A stretch of DNA of 64,000 nucleotides from Saccopteryx bilineata (lineage: Eukaryota; Chordata; Mammalia; Chiroptera; Emballonuridae): NCBI RefSeq assembly GCF_036850765.1, contig NC_089496.1, positions 99,782,267 through 99,846,266 on the forward strand. Direction: 5' to 3'. This document shows, piece by piece, positions 58,103-64,000 of this stretch (the first letter of the stretch is position 1; the number at the start of each line of letters is the position of its first letter). Both the position numbers and the translations under genes were made by a program. The notes under the pieces were generated by a model, which saw only the letters and a program-made list of their open reading frames with translations, was not told the origin of the DNA and did not search any database.

Positions 58103-58645
58103 TAATAGGCATAATAATGGCACCCGAATGTCCAGGTCCTAATGTCCAGAACCAGTGAATATGTTATGTTATGTTATGTTATGTTATGTTATGTTATGTT
58201 ATGTTATGTTATGTTGCAAAGGGGTATTAAGTGTCCAGATGGAATTAAGTCTCCTAATCAGCTGGCCTTAAACTAGGGAGATTATTACAGATGATCTGAG
58301 TGGTCCCAGTGTAATCACAAGGGTCTTTATAAGTAGAAGAGGAGGCAAAGGGGAAAGTCAGAGTGATGAGATGGGAGAAAGAGTCAACCTTCCTGAAGAT
58401 GGAAGGAGAGGGTCCCAGACTAAGGAATGTGGGCACCCCTAGAATCTGGAAGAGGCAAGGAGTTGGATTCTTCCCTAGAACTTCCAGAAAAGGATTCAGC
58501 CCTGCCAACACCTTGATTTTAGCCCCGTGGGACTCATGTTGGACCGCTAACCTACAAACTGGAAGATAATAAATTTGTGTAGTTTTGAGCCCCTGAATTT
58601 GTGGTAAACTGTTATAACAGCAATAGAAAAGGAATCCACCCAGTA
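58103..58645 (+). mobile_element. Ancient LTR-like repeat with a pentanucleotide expansion
   Basis: 'gtccaggtcctaatgtccagaaccagtgaatatg', 'gtcccagtgtaatcacaagggtctttataag', 'agccctgccaacaccttgattttagcccc' and 'gataataaatttgtgtagttttgag' form a well-known old mammalian repeat, nearly complete. It resembles LTRs of the MaLR or related groups. The exact class is uncertain. Confidence 0.75.
58161..58215. repeat. (ATGTT)11 microsatellite
   Basis: Eleven perfect ATGTT units inside the LTR-like repeat. The ancestral text at this place is 'gaatatgttacctta', which already holds one ATGTT unit, so the array grew from it. Confidence 0.97.
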
Positions 58646-58724
58646 AAGGCCGCCCAGCCCCATCTGTTCGCCGACGTAATCAGCATTTACTGTAAGACCT
58701 ATCAGTGGTCTCCAGGTTCTAAGG

Positions 58725-58930
58725 CAGGCACTGTGATGATCCCGCCCCTTCCTGTCTCAGGGTCTTTGCTCCTGCCACTCTCTCTGCCTGGAACTCTTCT
58801 CCCATCTGCTTGCTTAGTTCTCTCCCAACAGACCAGGCGAAGTCTTTCTTAAAGCCCCATCCAGTCCCTGAAACTTCTCCTTCGAAGCATTTATACCAGT
58901 TGCAGCATTTGAAAATGTACATAATTAAGC
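58725..58930 (+). mobile_element. LINE-2 fragment
   Basis: 'cagggtctttgctcctgccactctctctgcctggaactcttct' and 'tcttcttaaagccccatccagtccctg'-type text follow L2 order. Confidence 0.72.
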
Positions 58931-59297
58931 GTTTTCCTGTAAACTGCCATACAGACAGAAAACTACATGGCAGGTACAGCTTCACGGATTATTATAAGGT
59001 AAACCACATTTAAGCACTACTCGGGTCAAGAAATAAAATTTTGCCAGTCAGTCCTGGAGCTTTCTCTTAAAAGTCACCACTCTCCTGACGCTTCTGTTCA
59101 ACCCTGCCTGGTTTTATTACCTCCTCCCCTTGTTTTATCGCCTGGGTACGCATCCCTAGAACCTCCAGTTTTGTCTCTTCTGTTTTAGTTTCTCTTCAGG
59201 TTTCTCTTCTCTTATTTCCCCTTGCAATTTCTTTGTGAACAAACTCAGCGTGTTTGTTCTATAGAGGTTCCCACAGTCCAGACATGGCTGACTGCAT
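58931..59297. other. No feature recognised
   Basis: AT-rich first half, pyrimidine-rich second half. No supported call. Confidence 0.3.
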
Positions 59298-59732
59298 CCA
59301 CTTGGTATATTTTTATTTTTTATTTTTTTTTTCCATTTTTCTGAAGCTGGAAACAGGGAGAGACAGTCAGACAGACTCCCGCATGCGCCCGACCGGGATC
59401 CACCCGGCACGCCCACCAGGGGAGACGCTCTGCCCACCAGGGGGCGATGCTCTGCCCATCCTGGGCGTCGCCATGTTGCGACCAGAGCCACTCTAGCGCC
59501 TGAGTCAGAGGCCACAGAGCCATCCCCAGCGCCCGGGCCATCTTTGCTCCAATGGAGCCTTGGCTGCGGGAGGGGAGGAGAGAGACAGAGAGGAAAGCGC
59601 AGCGGAGGGGTGGAGAAGCAAATGGGTGCTTCTCCTGTGTGCCCTGGCCGGGAATCGAACCCGGGTCCTCCACACGCTAGGCCGACGCTCTACCGCTGAG
59701 CCAACCGGCCAGGGCCAACCACTTGGTATATT
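59298..59732 (-). mobile_element. Young tRNA-derived SINE with intact pol III promoter, minus orientation
   Basis: The element is about 59312-59718, with a 14-bp duplication CCACTTGGTATATT at 59298-59311 and 59719-59732. On the minus strand the A box TGGCTCAGCGG is at 59693-59703 and the B box GGTTCGATTCC at 59651-59661. It is about 97 percent identical by eye to the 22-kb copy, and most differences are single changes, several at CpG. Confidence 0.95.
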
Positions 59733-60109
59733 GACCATGTTTCTCTGTCTTCTAAACATCTATAAATTTAGAACTGGCTCTTAAGGCTTGATTGGATTTA
59801 GGTTATTATGAGGACGATGATGATTATTTTGGCAAGACTGCTTTTTAGAAGGTGGTGTCTTCTTCCATCTGGTTGTCCCTGTCTTTAATGTTCGTGGTCT
59901 TCGTGCTCTTTCATTCGTTGTAAGGGTTGCACAATGGTGACATTCTGATTTATTTTTCCTTTCTTTGATCATTAGCTAGAATATTTCTAAAAAGAGAAGG
60001 TTGCCCTCAACTTTTATTTAGTTGCCCACAGAGACGGTTTGTATTGGAAAGGTAGGATAGTGATTCTTGCCCTCTATTTTCCAGATCATATTAATAATTT
60101 GGCTCCTCT
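59733..60109. other. No feature recognised
   Basis: AT-rich, unassigned. Confidence 0.3.
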
Positions 60110-60540
60110 AACATGTAACCCCATCCCCAACCCCTGTGAGAGCAGGTCCTGGATTGATTTTAGTCACCACGCAATCCCAGGGTCAAATACAGGCCTATAA
60201 CAGGGATGTCCAACCTTTTCCATCTTAAGGCACACATAAGCTAGTTCCTAAGATTCTGTGGCACACCAAAAAAACCGTAACTCTTTGCCGATCTGACAAA
60301 AAACAAAAAACAAAAGGTATGATCTTGATTCATTAATACCAGGCGGCTATTGTTGGTTGGCTGTTGTCATTTTGTTTTTCTTATTTGACAATCTAAGTGA
60401 AAAGAGGTCAGTTGTCCCTGACCGAGTAGTCAAGTGTTGCGTGTTTTAAATCTTCTCACAGCACGCCAGTTGGAAATCGCTGGTCTATAACATAATCACA
60501 CTTGCTGGATATTTCTTGAATGAATGGGTGAGGAATGGAG
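60110..60540 (+). mobile_element. LINE-2 3' end split by a hAT element
   Basis: 'cctgtgagagcaggtcctggattg' before and 'cacacttgctggatatttcttgaatgaatgggtga' after the hAT read as an L2 3' end. Confidence 0.55.
60193..60490 (+). mobile_element. Non-autonomous hAT transposon, 282 bp, with 8-bp duplication
   Basis: The element is 60201-60482. The duplication GCCTATAA (60193-60200) against GTCTATAA (60483-60490) has one transition. The tips CAGGGATGTCCAACC and AGTTGGAAATCGCTG are imperfect inverted repeats. No coding part. Confidence 0.88.
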
Positions 60541-60904
60541 CAGTTCTCTTCCTTCCTGTCTCTCTCCTTTCACTGCCCCTTCAATTTATCTTCATTCTCA
60601 TTTAGTTCCATGTAGCTAAACTGCGGGTCAAAATAATTTGGATCAAAAACATAAAATGAGTGAAGAAATGCTCTTGGAGGCATCAAACGGAGCTGTTCTC
60701 CAGTTGCACAGAAACAAAAATACTAATTTAGAGCATTTAATGTGGAGACCTTGTGAGAGAGCTAAATGGGGTTTTAAACAACATCTTGATTTTCTTTGCT
60801 TGTCCTCTAAGTGATGGCACCTTAGGGGGTTTCCTAATGAGATCCCTAAGAAGAGGTAGCGCTATTATGACTAAGAATTAACTAATAACAGAGTCCGCTT
60901 TTTG
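60541..60904. other. Repeat-free, AT-rich stretch
   Basis: No named repeat or gene. It could be conserved non-coding DNA, but I cannot test that here. Confidence 0.3.
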
Positions 60905-61010
60905 AATGGTTCAAAGTGATTCCATATTAAACGTTCAATTTGTCCTTGACAATACCCCTGTGAGGGGCCTAGCCTGTGAGGTATAAAGAGAAGGGGGACA
61001 AGAATTATCA
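60905..61010 (-). mobile_element. Possible MIR fragment, minus orientation
   Basis: 'tccttgacaatacccctgtgagggg' and 'gaggtataaagagaaggggg' loosely follow the antisense MIR 3' part. Confidence 0.4.
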
Positions 61011-61169
61011 CTCTCTATTTAAAATAGGCCTGGGTCTGTATAGAGACCCACCAATGGCTCTTGAGGGAATGCAATTGGGGCTATATGTTGTCCATATATA
61101 CTGGGTTATGTTCTAAGTAGCTGACAGAATTCAGAGCTGGGCTGGACCTTGGAGATCATCGCATGGCAC

Positions 61170-61520
61170 CACCTACCAGTTATGTGTTGTCACAACAATG
61201 CTGCATGACAAATAGCCACCAACTGTGGCGGCACAGATTAACAAGCATTTGTTGCTGTCATGTCCAGGGTCAGCAGCAACGCTGACCTTGGCTGGACTCA
61301 TTCACATATCTGGGGGCTGTCTGGCTGTTGACTGACAAGGCTGACCTTGGCTGGGGAGATCGGGGTGGCTTGGCTTTTTGCTCCACGTGTCTCTCATGCC
61401 CCGTGACACTAGGTTAAAGAGTAAGTGGAGCACCAAAGCTTCACGAGGCCTCCGCTTGGAACTGGCACCTTGCATTCTGTTGGCCAAAGCAAGTCGTAAG
61501 ACCAGCTCAGGTTCCGGGAG
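61170..61520 (-). mobile_element. Ancient interspersed repeat, family not assigned
   Basis: 'gcatgacaaatagccaccaactgtggcggcacag', 'aacaagcatttgttgctgtc' and 'gtgtctctcatgccccgtgac' are typical of a common old mammalian repeat. It holds a direct repeat CTGACCTTGGCTGG at 61281-61294 and 61341-61354. Confidence 0.5.
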
Positions 61521-61644
61521 TGGGAAAATGGACTCTGTCTTTTAGGTGAGAGGAATTGTGAAATCATGTGACAAAGAACACGGGTTCAGGTGTGTGTGTG
61601 TGGTGGTGGTGGGGGTTGTGAAGAATAGGGTCCCTTAATGCAAT

Positions 61645-61790
61645 TAGTCAACCACCACACCATCTCATTTTGTGGCACAGCAAACTTTCACAGGAGGGCT
61701 GGTGACTTGCCCGTGGTCACTCAGCAGAATGGGCACGAGAGCACAAGCCTCTTGCCTCTCACTCCAGTGATGTTTCCCTCTACCCCACAG
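61645..61790 (-). mobile_element. MIR SINE fragment, minus orientation
   Basis: 'tgacttgcccgtggtcactcagcagaatgggcacgagagc' is an antisense MIR core. Confidence 0.5.
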
Positions 61791-62450
61791 GCTCCAGCTG
61801 AAGGCAAAGGGATGTGATAGGAATTGGCATCATTCAGTCCTTCAAGAAAGTCAATTCTTAGTGTGCCTCATTGCTGCATGCTGAACAGAGCTCACTGAGG
61901 CTGGAGCGCCCCCTGGAGGCCACCTCTTGAGCTGAATTCACAGGGTGGCGTGAATGGAGCGGAAGCAATGACCCCATCCCTGGGGGCTAGTCTTCTGCCT
62001 TGAGCCACTTGCTTCACTCCATTCCCATGGAGAGATGCTGCCTGTTGGCAAGACTGGGCTCCTTTTAGTATCCTCCACTGTCTCCCACCCCCTTGCCAAA
62101 ACAACTCTTAGGAAAGGTTGGGAGAAAATCAGTCATTTATACCTGAGTGTCAATTTTAGTCACAGGATTACCTCTACCATTTTCTCAAAGGTGTGCTTCT
62201 GGTGGATAATGGAAACCCAGGCAGGTGGAAGAACAGGGTCCCCACATGCCTGGCCTTCCTTGGCAACTGGGAAGTCACACCCATGGATGCGAGCAGGGGA
62301 CTGCCCTGACCTGTCAAATAAAATGCCTCATTTTTCTGCTTTGAATGGAAAGGCCGCCCCAGTGTCCCTAGAATGATACCCTTTCCCTTATCATCCAACA
62401 GGTGGTTTTGGCAAGAATGGGTTTTCGTGCCAGAGTTTCCCTCTGACTCA
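61791..62450. other. No feature recognised
   Basis: Mixed composition. No supported call. Confidence 0.3.
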
Positions 62451-63700
62451 AGGAGAAAAGAACACAGTCATTTTTGGGGGTCTGTTTAGTCTCAAAGGGA
62501 AACAATTTACTAATTAGGGTAAGAGTCTTTACAAAAATATGTTTTCGATTCCACTGATGGTCAGTTACAAGCGATAACACTGTTAAATGTAGTGCCTAAT
62601 AAATCTGGAAAAACTACCCAATAAATGTAAGTAATAACAATGATTAACAATAAATTAAATGCAGAGAACCAGGAATGTACCACATTATTTTTAACTAGTT
62701 TGGGCCATCGGGTTCTGATTATTCAGTTTGTCCTGTGCACCTGGAGTTTATTAGAGTGTAATACAAACTAAACGGTCCCTCAGCGAGGCCACAGAAAGGA
62801 CTTAGTATAAAACAATATACAAGTTTAATAGTGGTAACTGACCTTTCTTTCTTTTACAAAAACATATCTTTGTAACTCGAGCCCCAAGGAAATGTAATGC
62901 TTTTTACCTAATCCCGATTGTTAATTTTCCTTTTATTTAATTTAGAAGGTTTCATTTGTTTCACGAGATAGGAAGATACAATTTATATTCAATAATTCTT
63001 CCTGCTCTGGAAAGTGATCCAAAATGGCTAAATATTTCTTTCCTCCTGCCGTGTCTATTACAAGAAGGAAAAACAGACGAACCGCACACCCCTCTATTAA
63101 TGGCAGCTGCTTAAAACCTACATTTTAGAACAGCCAAATGAAACGGGTCCATGTGTTTATAATCAAGGTGCATTTGACTAATTTTCCCTAAATCTTTAAA
63201 TATTACTCATTCTCAAATGCCAGAAAATTGGGCTCTTTCTCCGTTGAGGGCAGGAAGGCAATGTCAGGCTCCCTGATGGAGGGACTTTTCCATGATTTCC
63301 CTGAATGCTAAGATTTCAGATGCTATCTAAGGGGACTACTGTGTTCTAATGACAGAGTCTTCCCATTTTTGAAAGCCCCCGTGGGCGGACATCTTTGTGA
63401 GTTTGAAGTTTTCCCAAGCTATCCACAGTGTGTTCGAGATGAAAGGTGTTTTGAGGGACCCCGCAAAGCTGAGGTTTCTTGCTTCTTCCATCTCACGCTC
63501 TCGTCCTTAAACCGAATGTGTTTGCCACAAAAACAAAAGAAAAAAAAAAGAATTTTAACTAGAGTCAACTCCTGTAAACGTCTGAAACTTGAGGTGCCCC
63601 GGACAAACACGAGGTCTGGCAAATAGTCTATAAAACCCTGCCTTAAAGTAATTAAATGAAATGGTCACCAGGGAGGGCAAGAATGGCATTGCCCAGGGGC
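62451..63700. other. Repeat-free, AT-rich stretch; candidate conserved non-coding DNA
   Basis: About 1.25 kb without any repeat I can recognise, in a window otherwise dense with them. It has several TAAT-type cores (62511, 62695, 62921, 63177) and CAGCTG at 63104, motifs often met in developmental enhancers. Such motifs are common by chance in AT-rich DNA. No coding signal. Confidence 0.4.
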
Positions 63701-64000
63701 GTCAACAGAGCATGACACTCTTATTTTCTTTAGCCTGCTAATCAATACGGCTGGCCTCAGACCTCCCGTACCCTTCGGGTTGAGCCCCAAATCTCACATC
63801 TCACTGGCTAACAGTCAGCCTTCACTGTATAATCAAAACCATTTTTTTTGTTCAGAAGCTGGTCTTTATCTTGAAAAGATGGAGCAAGTTCAGCTTACAT
63901 TTAGAAGAGAAATTCTGCTCCAAAGGGAGGGTGGCTTGACTTTCTAATCAGAAAGCTCGGGTCAAGCAAAAGGTGGATTGATTTCTCTACCTGCGCTGCC
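63701..64000. other. No feature recognised
   Basis: Unique-looking sequence to the window end. No supported call. Confidence 0.3.

Noticed and set aside
58161..58215. CRISPR-like array
   Set aside because: Five-base perfect tandem units without spacers are a microsatellite.
1..64000. Helitron of the bat type
   Set aside because: I looked for the typical AT-rich start and CTRR hairpin end and found none.

Overview
The window reads as a stretch of mammalian nuclear DNA, most likely from a bat. It is intergenic or deep-intronic. No open reading frame looks like a functional gene: the longer ones are translations of SINEs, microsatellites or transposon relics. I recognise no exon, tRNA, rRNA, CRISPR array or prokaryotic signal. 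The bat assignment is an inference from repeats. There are several tRNA-derived SINE families of the kind I associate with Chiroptera, short hAT elements with exact 8-bp target duplications, and a mariner with TA duplications, on an ordinary placental background of MIR, L2, old L1 3' ends and MaLR-like LTRs. I saw no Helitron of the vespertilionid type. The family within bats is left open.

Layout. 0-8 kb: an intact SINE at 0.67 kb, a 5'-truncated SINE at 4.5 kb, and a SINE of a second family at 7.7 kb. 10.5-13 kb: a MIR, then three old L1 3' ends in a row, all in the same direction. 15-20 kb: a SINE, an unassigned old repeat, a SINE with a (TTCC)n tail, and an LTR-like repeat carrying a 321-bp hAT. 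22-28 kb: a young SINE with an intact pol III promoter, a 344-bp polypyrimidine tract, and a SINE with a CA tail. 28.9-29.75 kb: a MIR split by a 598-bp mariner with arms of about 110 bp. 33.9-35.8 kb: a SINE and a 999-bp hAT with transposase remains, both inside an older repeat. 37-38.5 kb: a three-level nest (SINE in LTR in L1). 39-43.6 kb: a hAT in a MIR, a long L2, and an old SINE. 45-49.4 kb: three TG runs and two SINEs. 53.3-54.4 kb: two different hATs close together. 55.4-56.8 kb: two MIR copies in opposite orientation that are unusually alike. 58-60.5 kb: an LTR-like repeat with an ATGTT expansion, a second young SINE, and a hAT inside an L2. 62.4-63.7 kb: AT-rich and repeat-poor.

The elements do not form a system. 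They record successive waves of insertion: MIR and L2 first, then L1 and LTRs, then hAT and mariner transposons and the SINEs. Insertion ends that have target-site duplications are reliable to within a few bases. Edges of MIR, L2, L1 and LTR fragments are estimates by eye. I found no convincing new biological system. The best leads are the inverted MIR pair, the long-armed mariner, the SINE whose A box is replaced by a duplicated segment, and a retroposition-like event that left only an A-rich tail.
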